In this document: positions 15,863 to 23,930 of the stretch, one piece after another | How the letters are laid out: every line of letters begins with the position of its first letter | How positions within the stretch are numbered: the first letter of the stretch is position 1 | Virus record (IMG/VR): IMGVR_UViG_3300045970_000883 | Span: 1 to 42,000 of that record | Strand: one strand, 5' to 3' | DNA from: a virus | Length of the DNA: 42,000 nt | Notes under the pieces: generated by a model | Databases searched by the model: none | The model's input: only the letters and a program-made list of their open reading frames with translations | What the model was told of the DNA's origin: nothing | Made by a program: the position numbers and the translations under genes

Positions 15863-16513
15863 ATGGTCACCATCGTTTCGGTAGCGCACAAGCCCCTGAA
15901 TCTCTACAACGGCCCAGGCTACGGGCAGGTAGTCCTCCCGGGCCGCGGGGACGTCGGGGCGGAAGTGGGGCGGTACGTCACCACGACCCTCGCGGAGCAG
16001 ATCATCGAACCCGAGGACGTCGGCGGGCAGCGGCACATCGACCACGTTCGCGACGGCCGGACCGCGGCGATCGCCCTGGCCTCGCCCCACATCAACCGCG
16101 GCGTCTTCGTCGCGAAGGGGGAGGTCCCGACCGAGCCCGAGCTCGAGGCGGCCGAGGCGCTCTACACGGAGTACCTGCGGCAGAGCGTCGAGCAGGGCCT
16201 CAAGGCGTGGGAGAAGCGCCACCTCCCCCAGGACGTCGACGAGCACGCGAAGATCGGTGCCTACGTCTTCCGGATGAACGTCCCGTGGGGCGCGCCCCCG
16301 AGGACGCAGGCGACCATCGAATGCGAGGGGTGCGGCGAGCAGATCAGCCCGAAGCTCGCCTGGCACGGTGCCTGCGGCGCCATCTTCGACCGCGAGCGTG
16401 CGGCCGCCCTCGGCTACGGCCCGGCCCTGAAGTGGAAGGCCGACATGGCGGCCGCCGAGACCCTCCCGCCTCCCACCGAGAAGCTGAACGCCGGGAAGCA
16501 GGCGCGGCCCTAA
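15863..16513 (+). CDS. Head-region protein with Cys cluster
   Basis: 216 residues. I chose ATG 15863 because AGGAAGGAAG precedes it at good spacing; ATG 15845, overlapping the previous stop, has a ribosome site that is too close. Contents include a helical centre (ELEAAEALYTEYLRQSVEQGLKAW) and a zinc-ribbon-like CEGCGEQISPKLAWHGACG near residues 149-167. It lies between capsid and adaptor genes, so a connector or head-completion role is likely but not proven. Confidence 0.6.
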   Translation: MVTIVSVAHKPLNLYNGPGYGQVVLPGRGDVGAEVGRYVTTTLAEQIIEPEDVGGQRHIDHVRDGRTAAIALASPHINRGVFVAKGEVPTEPELEAAEALYTEYLRQSVEQGLKAWEKRHLPQDVDEHAKIGAYVFRMNVPWGAPPRTQATIECEGCGEQISPKLAWHGACGAIFDRERAAALGYGPALKWKADMAAAETLPPPTEKLNAGKQARP

Positions 16514-17194
16514 ATGGCCGACACCCTCGCGACGGTCACGGCCAAGGTCCGGGCCCACCTGAACGACCTCGACGTCCAGCAGTACACGGACTCGTACCTC
16601 GTGACCTACGTCGGCATGGCGCAGTCACAGCTCGATCAGTGGCTCGCGTCGAAGGGTTGCGACAGGTACCGGATCGAAGCCACCGTGACCGTGCCGGCGG
16701 GGACGAAGTTCATCAACTTCACCACGAGCCCGGCCCTCCCGGCCGACTTCCAGCAGCCGATCATCCTGCACGAGAGGAAGACGGGTTCCACGAGCGCCAA
16801 CGACTGGCGCGCGATGGTCCAGGTCCGCGAGGACCTCCCGAACCTCGAGCCGCGGGAGATCCTGGGCTTCTGGTCCTGGCAGGGAGGGGCGATCCGCTTC
16901 CTCGGCGCGACCACCTCCCGTGACGTCCAGCTCGACTACCTCAACGTGCCGGCCGAGGTGGCGCTCCCGACGGACGTCCTGCCGGTATCCGACTCCGCCG
17001 AAGCGGTCGCCTTCCGGACCGCCCAGCTCGTGACCCACGCGGCGGGCGAGCTGGAGATGGCGCAGTCGTTCGAGCGTCAGTACCTCACGGCTGCGAACAA
17101 CCTCTATTCCCTCGCGATGCGACAGAAGCAGCGGCGGGTCCTCCGCCGGCCGTTCTACTACCGGGGCCAGAAGCGGTCCCCCTACATCACCTGA
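16514..17194 (+). CDS. Head-tail adaptor-like protein
   Basis: 226 residues directly after the previous gene. It starts with a helical DLDVQQYTDSYLVTYVGMAQSQLDQWL segment, then beta-rich sequence (VTVPAGTKFINFTTSPALP), and ends in a long C-terminal helix (LEMAQSFERQYLTAANNLYSLAMRQKQRR). This helical-beta pattern and length resemble podovirus gp4-type adaptors that bind under the portal. The C-terminal YYRGQKRSPYIT would be the extended tail. It is called on pattern and position. Confidence 0.6.
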   Translation: MADTLATVTAKVRAHLNDLDVQQYTDSYLVTYVGMAQSQLDQWLASKGCDRYRIEATVTVPAGTKFINFTTSPALPADFQQPIILHERKTGSTSANDWRAMVQVREDLPNLEPREILGFWSWQGGAIRFLGATTSRDVQLDYLNVPAEVALPTDVLPVSDSAEAVAFRTAQLVTHAAGELEMAQSFERQYLTAANNLYSLAMRQKQRRVLRRPFYYRGQKRSPYIT

Positions 17195-17205
17195 CGGAGG
17201 CCGAA

Positions 17206-17544
17206 ATGGCGATGGCAGTCACGGTCTACAACGACCTCACCGAGGCCGGCAACAAGACCCTCAAGATTCGCGGAAAGCTCGTCTTCTCGGGCTCCTACGC
17301 GACCGGCGGGGAGACGTTCGACTTCACGAAGATCCCCGGCGTCAACGTGAAGAAGGACGCCCAGGCGCTCGTGAGCGTCTGGGGAAGCGGCGGCTACGGC
17401 TACGGCTGGGTCCCCGGCGCGACGCTTTCCGTCGGGAAGGTGAAGATCAGCACCACGGCCGCCACCGAGCTCACCGCAGGGGCCTACCCGGCCGGCGTCA
17501 CGAGCGACACGGTGTTCTTCGAGGTCTGCATCCCGAAGCACTGA
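17206..17544 (+). CDS. Small beta-rich virion protein
   Basis: 112 residues with GGAGG before ATG 17206. It is nearly all beta in composition (KTLKIRGKLVFSGSYATGG, GATLSVGKVKISTTAATEL). Position between adaptor and hub genes suggests a connector, decoration or head-completion protein. It resembles the 12192 protein in size and style. No family recognised. Confidence 0.55.
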   Translation: MAMAVTVYNDLTEAGNKTLKIRGKLVFSGSYATGGETFDFTKIPGVNVKKDAQALVSVWGSGGYGYGWVPGATLSVGKVKISTTAATELTAGAYPAGVTSDTVFFEVCIPKH

Positions 17545-17545
17545 G

Positions 17546-19942
17546 ATGACGTTCCGCGCCTCTCAGCCGATGGATCTGGAGTGGTTCGGCGGGCTCGACA
17601 GCCTGACCCCGCCGAACGACCTCCCGCCGTTCTCTGCCGTGCGGGCGGACAACTGCGTCTATCCGAGGAGCGGCGTGGGCTCGAGGAGCGGGTTCAGCGG
17701 CATCACGAACGCCAATCCGGGCAGCGGCGCGAACAGCCCAGCAAATAGCCTCGTGGTCGTCACCACGCGCAACGGCGCCGTGGCGGATCGGCAGCTCTTC
17801 ATCGGGTTCGAGAACGGAGAAGTCTCGAAGACTGCGCTGGATCCAACTCTAGGTGGACTAAGCGCGGTTCCCATGAGCCCCCTCGCCGCTACGCCGAACA
17901 TCCTGACGGCGACTCAGTATTACCAGCGAGCCGTGCTCTGCATGTCGGGTGCAGACGGCTACGGCCGCTTTGCGTCCGTCGCGGGCGCCTCGAGTCTTGG
18001 GGCCCTGCGGTTCTCGCCGCCGATCGCGCCTATTCTTTCGCTGACCGTCATCGGAAGCGGTTGCACTCCAGGCTCTCACCGGTTCGCCTTGATCTTTCAG
18101 TTCACGGACGGCTCCGAGAGTCCGATGGGGGCCGCAGGGTCGATCGTCACGACCGGCACCGAACAGGTGAACATCTCGTGGGCCGGCGCCGCTCAGTACG
18201 TCGGCCCCGACGTCGCATTCATCTACCTGTGTGTGACGACGGCGGGGGACCCGAACACCTTCCGGCGCCTTTCCAAGACCAACCCCTACTCCGCCATGTC
18301 GTTCGCGTTCAAGGACGACGTGCTCCAGACGTATCCGCTGATGGGAAACCAGACGCGGTACCGAAGCCCAAAGTTCCCAGCCCTCGGCGTCGAGTACTCC
18401 GGACGTGTCGCGTACTTCGGCGAGAAGCACCGGGCGGTCGCCGGGTGGGACACGGGAGGCTCTCAAGGGACCGACCTGTTCTTCGAGCCCGGCGTGTTCC
18501 GGACGTATGTTCCGGGTGGCTGGACGGTCGTCTCCGGCTTGGGTTGCGGCATCTCGGGGGTTTGGGGTGCCATCCAGTTCGACGGCGCCACGGCCGTCCG
18601 CGCGAAGCTGAAGAACGTCGGGACGGTCGTTAACGACCTGCCGGGAATCGCCCAGCTTCAGGCCTCGGGATGGTCGGGAACTTTCGGCATCCGGATCGCC
18701 TATTCAAAGAGTTCCGGCCTGACCTCCGGAAGCCTGAAATTCGGCCTCACGGGAACGACGGGCAGCACATCTCAGACGATTAACCTCGGGCCGCTCCTGG
18801 CGGATACGGTCTACGTCACGGAGTTCACGGCGAGCGGATCCTTCTCGAACGACATTTCCCTCTTCTACGAGGGGATCGGCCCCGGTATCTCGAGCGAGAT
18901 CGTCTCCATCGTCTTTCTCGAGTGCTTCGACCCGACGAACACCTCCCACCGCTCGACTGTCTGGTGGAGCGAGCCGACGATGCTCCGGACGATCGACACG
19001 CTCACCGGAGGGCAGACGTTCGGCGCGGCCGACGGGGAAACCGCCTGGCTCGGGTTCGAGTGGCAGGGGCGGTTCATGGTCGCCAAGGACACGAGCCTCT
19101 GGGTGACGCAGAGGTCCTCGTCCACGCCGAACGAATGGCCGATCGAGAAGCTCTCCGACCTGATGGGAGTCTGTGGCCGGCGCGCGATCGGCCACGGTCC
19201 GGACTTCAAGATCCTCGTGAACCGCGGCGGGTGCTGGCTCTTCCAGGGGAGCGCCGTCGGCCCGGACGGGAACATCGCGAACGAGATCCCGGTGGAGTGG
19301 ACGGCCATCAACTGGGCGCAGGCCTGGCAAATCTGGGTCGCCGTCGACGACATCGAACAGCGAATCACGATCGGCGTTCCGACCGGGGCCTCCACGTACT
19401 GCAACAGCATGTACGTCCTCGACTACTCCGGCGGCTTCGGACCGGCCGGCGAGGCCGGCGGGCGCCGTTGGTCTGTCTGGCCGATCGAAGCTCGAGGAGG
19501 AGTGGTCGCGCGCCGGGGCGAAGCGGGGCAGAGCGAACTCTGGATCGCCCGGTACGCTGCCGTGACTTCCATCGTGGGCTACCACGACCCGGCCGCAACG
19601 CTCGACTGGAATGCCGACGACATCCCCATGACCTATGAGACGGGCAAGATCGGGGCGAGCGACGGCGCGCTCGGGCTCTACCGCCGCGTGGCGCTCGCGG
19701 CCGAAGGGGACGGAATCCTCAGCGTGGCGCTGGTGAAGGCGGAAAACACCGTCGTCTCTCTCCCTGCGCCGACCCTCTACACGCCGATGAGGGGGACGCA
19801 GCACCTCCTCTGCAACGTCACCGACGAAAGAGTAGGGGTGCGGATCGCGACTGCCGGGAGTGGCGCGAAGGTCCTCCTTCACCGGCTCTCCGTCTGGATT
19901 CGTCGCAACCCCTTCCGCACCTACCGGCCGAGGACCCCATGA
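17546..19942 (+). CDS. Large tail-hub or connector protein
   Basis: 798 residues beginning FRASQPMDLEWFGGLDSLTPPNDLPP, with many beta repeats afterwards (LTVIGSGCTPGSHRFALIFQ, YSGRVAYFGEKHRAVAGWD). In the podovirus order (adaptor, this gene, accessory virion proteins) it corresponds to the gp10/hub-type protein that closes the portal and joins the tail. Base use is slightly less GC-rich around 17800-18450 than in neighbouring genes, perhaps a mosaic segment. Its stop overlaps the next ATG. A tail receptor-binding role cannot be excluded. Confidence 0.6.
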   Translation: MTFRASQPMDLEWFGGLDSLTPPNDLPPFSAVRADNCVYPRSGVGSRSGFSGITNANPGSGANSPANSLVVVTTRNGAVADRQLFIGFENGEVSKTALDPTLGGLSAVPMSPLAATPNILTATQYYQRAVLCMSGADGYGRFASVAGASSLGALRFSPPIAPILSLTVIGSGCTPGSHRFALIFQFTDGSESPMGAAGSIVTTGTEQVNISWAGAAQYVGPDVAFIYLCVTTAGDPNTFRRLSKTNPYSAMSFAFKDDVLQTYPLMGNQTRYRSPKFPALGVEYSGRVAYFGEKHRAVAGWDTGGSQGTDLFFEPGVFRTYVPGGWTVVSGLGCGISGVWGAIQFDGATAVRAKLKNVGTVVNDLPGIAQLQASGWSGTFGIRIAYSKSSGLTSGSLKFGLTGTTGSTSQTINLGPLLADTVYVTEFTASGSFSNDISLFYEGIGPGISSEIVSIVFLECFDPTNTSHRSTVWWSEPTMLRTIDTLTGGQTFGAADGETAWLGFEWQGRFMVAKDTSLWVTQRSSSTPNEWPIEKLSDLMGVCGRRAIGHGPDFKILVNRGGCWLFQGSAVGPDGNIANEIPVEWTAINWAQAWQIWVAVDDIEQRITIGVPTGASTYCNSMYVLDYSGGFGPAGEAGGRRWSVWPIEARGGVVARRGEAGQSELWIARYAAVTSIVGYHDPAATLDWNADDIPMTYETGKIGASDGALGLYRRVALAAEGDGILSVALVKAENTVVSLPAPTLYTPMRGTQHLLCNVTDERVGVRIATAGSGAKVLLHRLSVWIRRNPFRTYRPRTP

Positions 19943-20568
19943 GGCCGCTTCCCGGCACGGAGATCGAGGCGTTCCGCCGCGACCCGAAGCAGTACCAGGC
20001 CGTGAAGATGCTCCTCGACGGGGCGAACGACACGCGCGACGCGCTCGAGCGGGGGAACTACGTCGGCGATCCGCAGTACGGGCGCTGGGGCTCGGTCTCG
20101 TGCCCCTCCTGGGCGATGGTGCCGGGCTCCGTGGCGCCCCCCTTCCTCTACTGCATGGGCGTCTACTCCCCCCGCTTCAGGGTCAACGACTCGATGAGCG
20201 GGGGACTCGAGGTCCCGGCCGATCTCATCTCCGGGGGCCGGCTCTACCCGGCGCTCCGGGTGACCTTCGAAGACACGCTCACGGCCGGCGAGCTCGTGAC
20301 GTGGACGCTCCTCGTGAACGTGGCCCCACGCGGCGGGGTGTACGCCGCGGCGGCATGGTCGTCGACCATCGTGCAGACGATCGCCCTGGCCGACTACCGG
20401 AGGGACTGCATCCTGACCTTCCCTTCGATCGCGATGGACTTCCAGCCCCTCGGGCAAGTGGTCTTCAGCATCAACCGCGTCGGAGCCGCCACCTCCGCCA
20501 ACCCGTACCTATTCGGCGCCTCGTTCTCGTATCAGAAAGGCCCCTTCGGGCTCGAGGCGCAGCCGTGA
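19939..20568 (+). CDS. Virion-associated hypothetical protein
   Basis: 209 residues in an ATGA overlap with the hub gene. It begins with a helical lead (EIEAFRRDPKQYQAVKMLLDG). The remainder is beta-rich (RFRVNDSMSGGLEVPADL, WTLLVNVAPRGGVYAAAAW), consistent with a small tail or nozzle component. No family recognised. Confidence 0.6.
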   Translation: MRPLPGTEIEAFRRDPKQYQAVKMLLDGANDTRDALERGNYVGDPQYGRWGSVSCPSWAMVPGSVAPPFLYCMGVYSPRFRVNDSMSGGLEVPADLISGGRLYPALRVTFEDTLTAGELVTWTLLVNVAPRGGVYAAAAWSSTIVQTIALADYRRDCILTFPSIAMDFQPLGQVVFSINRVGAATSANPYLFGASFSYQKGPFGLEAQP

Positions 20569-20975
20569 AGGGACCGATGACGATTCGGCGGGCCACGCGC
20601 GAGGACGGGCCGACGCTCCAGGCGATCGCCGCGGAGAGCCCCGGCCTCACGTTCCCGGCCGACGTCCTCGCCTGGCCGACCGTGGAGTGCTACATCGTAG
20701 AGAGCGAGGGGGAGATCCTCGGGTTCGGATACCTCGAGGCGATCCCGGAAGCCCACTTCGTCACCCGTCGCAGGGGCCTGAAGGCCCAGGACAAGAGCCG
20801 GGTCCTCGGGTGCCTCCACGTTGCGGCCGAGGCCGTGCTCGAGCGCCTAGACCTCCCGGCGATCCGGTTCCCGGTGCGTCCAGACGTCCCGGCGCTTGCA
20901 ATCTCCATCTCGAGACTTCGACACGTTCAAGGGGACCCGCGAGTACACCTCGCGCTGGTTCGCGGAGGTGATTAA
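20565..20975 (+). CDS. GNAT-like acetyltransferase candidate, 3' end possibly frameshifted
   Basis: 136 residues from GTG 20565 (ATG 20577 possible). TIRRATREDGPTLQAIAAES, then CYIVESEGEILGFGYLEAIPE, matches the first strands and helices of GNAT N-acetyltransferases. The CoA-binding part is weak. After about 20905 the frame loses its strong G/C preference at third positions. The same stretch in another frame (20912-20970) is strongly biased and reads RDFDTFKGTREYTSRWFAE, like a GNAT C-terminus. The open frame stops only one base into the next gene. Phage-encoded acetyltransferases in this position are common, with unknown targets. Confidence 0.55.
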   Translation: MKGPMTIRRATREDGPTLQAIAAESPGLTFPADVLAWPTVECYIVESEGEILGFGYLEAIPEAHFVTRRRGLKAQDKSRVLGCLHVAAEAVLERLDLPAIRFPVRPDVPALAISISRLRHVQGDPRVHLALVRGGD

Positions 20976-21463
20976 TGGTCAAAATTGGGGCCGAAGCGGG
21001 CAGCAGCGAGAACAGCCAGCAGGTCAACTACCTCGGCGATCAGCCGGAGTACAAGCCGCAGATCGAGCTCTCGAAGTACCTCGCGAAGCTCGGGGTGCAG
21101 TACAAGACGCAGGCCGATGACCTCTACGGGGGCGTCGACAACGCGAAGAACTACGGCTCCGGGGGCTTCGGCTACAACCCCTTCGAGGCGTTCGATCCGA
21201 CTGGAAATCCGCCGCCTCCGGATGGTGTTGTGGATCCGCGGACGGGGAAGCCGCCGGAATGGATGGACACGCCGCAGACCGGTACGAAGGGCGGCACGAA
21301 GGGCGGCACGAAGGCCCCCGCGCCACCGGGTAACAGCATGACGGCGACCGCGCCGGTCACCACTCCGCCTCCGCCCGGGACGTCGATGACGGCCGCGCCC
21401 GCGTCGACCGGCCCGACTCCCGAGGAGCTCCTCGCGCAGTGGACTGCTGGAAAGAAGCGATAG
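20975..21463 (+). CDS. Low-complexity virion protein
   Basis: 162 residues from ATG 20975, with GGAGG 6 bases upstream. A helical N-terminus (YKPQIELSKYLAKLGVQYKT) leads into Pro/Gly/Thr-rich sequence with a short tandem (TKGGTKGGTKAPAPP). It starts a run of three disordered proteins before the ejection-type proteins. Likely a minor tail or internal virion component. No family recognised. Confidence 0.55.
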   Translation: MVKIGAEAGSSENSQQVNYLGDQPEYKPQIELSKYLAKLGVQYKTQADDLYGGVDNAKNYGSGGFGYNPFEAFDPTGNPPPPDGVVDPRTGKPPEWMDTPQTGTKGGTKGGTKAPAPPGNSMTATAPVTTPPPPGTSMTAAPASTGPTPEELLAQWTAGKKR

Positions 21464-21472
21464 GAGAAGACG

Positions 21473-22126
21473 ATGCCGAGGTTCCTGAACGATCCTTACT
21501 TCCAGCCGCCCCCGTTCGCCGGCCCCTCGCCGAAGGGCTATCCGAAGGATCCTTACTTCCAGCCGGCCTTCGGACCGCCTCCGCCGGCCGATAACCTGAT
21601 GCTCGGCCAGAAGGTGCCGGCCCCGGGTGGCGGATGGAATCCGGGCCCTCCCGGTCCGGCCCCGGGTGGCGGCACGCCCGACCCTCCCGGCCCTGGTTGG
21701 AACCCGGGTGGCGGATGGAATCCGGGCCCTCCCGGTCCGGCCCCGGGTGGCGGCACGCCCGACCCTCCCGGCCCTGGTTGGAACCCGGGTGGCGGATGGA
21801 TTCCGAGCCCTCCCGGTCCGGCCCCGGGTGGCGGCAGCGGCCAGAGCGGGACGTCGGGCGGCGGCCTCAGCACGCCGCGGCCGAGCCCGGAACAGATACC
21901 CCAGCCGGTCCCGGGCCCGCCTCCGCCGAACGACAACCTCAACCTCGGCCAGAAGATTCCGCCCGCGGGACCGCCGAACGATGGCAGCGGCCAGAGCGGC
22001 CAGTCGGCCGGGGGCTTGAGCACGCCGCGGCCCAGCCCGGCACAGGCCGGAGGCGCAGGGATCCCGCCGCCGCCCGATGCGCCCGGATCCGTTGCCGCGC
22101 GCGCCCGGCGCAACTACTACGGCTGA
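21473..22126 (+). CDS. Pro/Gly-rich repeat protein
   Basis: 217 residues, almost wholly Pro/Gly/Asn/Trp-rich and collagen-like in look, without strict Gly-X-Y. DPYFQP occurs twice near the start (residues about 7-12 and 26-31). DNLMLGQK and DNLNLGQK, and two GSGQSG...LSTPRPSP blocks, show internal duplication. The 81-bp tandem at 21631-21837 encodes a 27-residue unit. The C-terminus RRNYYG resembles the start of the next protein (SANYYG). Probably a disordered virion protein. Confidence 0.6.
   Translation: MPRFLNDPYFQPPPFAGPSPKGYPKDPYFQPAFGPPPPADNLMLGQKVPAPGGGWNPGPPGPAPGGGTPDPPGPGWNPGGGWNPGPPGPAPGGGTPDPPGPGWNPGGGWIPSPPGPAPGGGSGQSGTSGGGLSTPRPSPEQIPQPVPGPPPPNDNLNLGQKIPPAGPPNDGSGQSGQSAGGLSTPRPSPAQAGGAGIPPPPDAPGSVAARARRNYYG
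21631..21837 (+). repeat. 81-bp tandem repeat in the Pro/Gly-rich gene
   Basis: The same 81-bp unit begins at 21631 and 21712, and a third, partial copy begins at 21793 and diverges after about 45 bases. The first two copies are identical as far as I can check, so the duplication is recent or kept homogeneous. The unit is 27 codons, so copy-number change keeps the frame. Confidence 0.85.
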
Positions 22127-22136
22127 GGAGCCCACG

Positions 22137-22949
22137 ATGAGCGCGAACTACTACGGGCAGTCACAACCCGCGAGGAAGAACACCGCCGGAGTTCCGAACG
22201 GCCAGGCTTCGCCCTACTACATAGAGCCGCTCCCCGGCACGGAACCGCCTGTCGACGGTGACGGAGGCGGCACCGGCGGAGCCGGAGGCGGAGGTACCGG
22301 GGGCGGCGGCGGCGTCGGCGGCGGAGGCGCCGGGGGCCCCGGTCCCGGCAACGGCGGCCCCCCCGGCGGCGGGACCTCAGGCCCCGGCAACGCCAACGGC
22401 CCAATCCGCTTGGGAGACGGGGACGTCAAGGATCCGAAAACGAATTCGGGGGGGGGCGGCGGCGGCGGCGGGACCGACGGCCTCGTGGATGACTACGCGT
22501 CCCCCACGGGCGGACTCGTCGGCTACTACGGCCGGATGATGGGCTCGACGGGCATGTCGGAGGCCGAATACAACGCCCTGAACCAGTCGACGACGCTGCC
22601 GATCCAGCAGCAGCAGCGACAGGCCCAGGACGAGATGCTGCGGGTTCGGGCCGCCACCGGGAATGACGCCGGCATTTACGGCGGCCTCTCGGAAGTCACG
22701 AAGAACGCCGGGGCCCAGATCGCAGACCAGGGCCGGAAGAACGTGCTCGCGAATGCCGACATCAAGAGGCAGGAGCAGGCGGCCGGCGCCGCCGGCAACC
22801 TGAACCTCTACGGCCAGAACCAGACGCAGTCCATGGAATACCTCCGCATGCTCGCGAACGTGCTGGGCCGCACGAGCAGCACGAGCGGAAGCGGATCCAG
22901 CTCGGGAGTTACTGCCGGGATTGCTTGGAATCCCGGGGGCACGGCGTAG
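22137..22949 (+). CDS. Gly-rich candidate internal virion protein
   Basis: 270 residues from ATG 22137 with GAGGAG upstream; the frame extends 60 bases further up but without a site. SANYYGQSQPARK, then a long Gly/Pro tract (residues about 38-85), a GGGGGGGG run and a helical second half (NQSTTLPIQQQQRQAQDEML, AGAQIADQGRKNVLANADI). Helical C-terminal halves in this position are usual for ejection proteins that leave the head with the DNA. No family recognised. Confidence 0.55.
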   Translation: MSANYYGQSQPARKNTAGVPNGQASPYYIEPLPGTEPPVDGDGGGTGGAGGGGTGGGGGVGGGGAGGPGPGNGGPPGGGTSGPGNANGPIRLGDGDVKDPKTNSGGGGGGGGTDGLVDDYASPTGGLVGYYGRMMGSTGMSEAEYNALNQSTTLPIQQQQRQAQDEMLRVRAATGNDAGIYGGLSEVTKNAGAQIADQGRKNVLANADIKRQEQAAGAAGNLNLYGQNQTQSMEYLRMLANVLGRTSSTSGSGSSSGVTAGIAWNPGGTA

Positions 22950-22958
22950 GAGGCCACG

Positions 22959-23930
22959 GTGGGATTCGAAAATATCCTCGCCCAGGCGGCCGGCGCGAAT
23001 ATCTCTCCGAAGATTCGCGCGGATCTCAGCCGTCTCTTGCAGGAGCAGGGCGATGCTCCGCCCGTACAGATGAGCAGCCTTCTGGCGCTCTCCTCGGCAC
23101 CAGAGGGCGCCGCCCGACCCGACGAGACGGAGGCGTTGACTGGAGTGGTGATGCCCGGCGCGCCGCGATCGGGGACCGGGATGCCGGGCATCGGGTGGGA
23201 GCAGAAGGCGGAGCCGGCCGCCGCCGCGTCGAAGTCCATCGGCTTCCGTGACACGGCGGGCGGGAACATGGCTCTCGATCTCCTCGAAAAGCGGAAGAAG
23301 CTGCGTTGGTGGACGCCAGACTTCATGGCGAACAGAAACGAACGCGACCTCGATACCGCTCTCAAGCTCGCCCACGCCGAGATGAGCGGGAGCCAGGCTC
23401 AGTCCGGCGAAGCCCAGTCCTACGCGAAACTTCTCGATGAGAGGACGCAGCGCGATCAGTCTCAGACTAGGTGGCAGGCGCAGGCATCGGCCGAAGCCGC
23501 CGAGCGTGAAGCCGCGAACAAGCGGTTCCAGGAGAATCTCGAGCTCGATCGAAAGCGGTTCGCGGAATCCGTCCGGAACAACAACAGCAGCGACTCCGAC
23601 CGCGATGCCTCCCGGGCCTTCCAGGAGAAGGTCTTCGCCGCGAACCAGGCCGCGGCTGCCACGAAACAGAGCCCCACCTCGCAGTACGACCTCGGCGCCG
23701 CCGATCCGGCCTCCACCGGCGTCTTCGCGAAGTTCGCCGAGACCTTGCGGAAGGGGGATCCGATGGCGACGGGGGAGGACGTCTCCGCGGCTCAGGTCGA
23801 CGCATCCCGCGGCGGAGGCCTCCCGCCGATGATGAGCTCGCCGGCCAACCGGCCTCGAGTAGCCGTCAATCCGAAGACCAAGAAACGGTTCTACGTCTAC
23901 GCGAACGGGCGCGTGAGCCCGGCTCCGTGA
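22959..23930 (+). CDS. Coiled-coil candidate internal virion (ejection) protein
   Basis: 323 residues from GTG 22959. The N-terminal third is mixed (FENILAQAAGANISPKIRAD). The centre is a long, charged helix or coiled coil (RNERDLDTALKLAHAEM, then AAEREAANKRFQENLELDRK). The C-terminus is basic (NPKTKKRFYVYANGRV). This composition just before a giant polyvalent protein is typical of podovirus ejection proteins. The stop overlaps the start of the polyvalent gene. No family recognised. Confidence 0.6.
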   Translation: MGFENILAQAAGANISPKIRADLSRLLQEQGDAPPVQMSSLLALSSAPEGAARPDETEALTGVVMPGAPRSGTGMPGIGWEQKAEPAAAASKSIGFRDTAGGNMALDLLEKRKKLRWWTPDFMANRNERDLDTALKLAHAEMSGSQAQSGEAQSYAKLLDERTQRDQSQTRWQAQASAEAAEREAANKRFQENLELDRKRFAESVRNNNSSDSDRDASRAFQEKVFAANQAAAATKQSPTSQYDLGAADPASTGVFAKFAETLRKGDPMATGEDVSAAQVDASRGGGLPPMMSSPANRPRVAVNPKTKKRFYVYANGRVSPAP

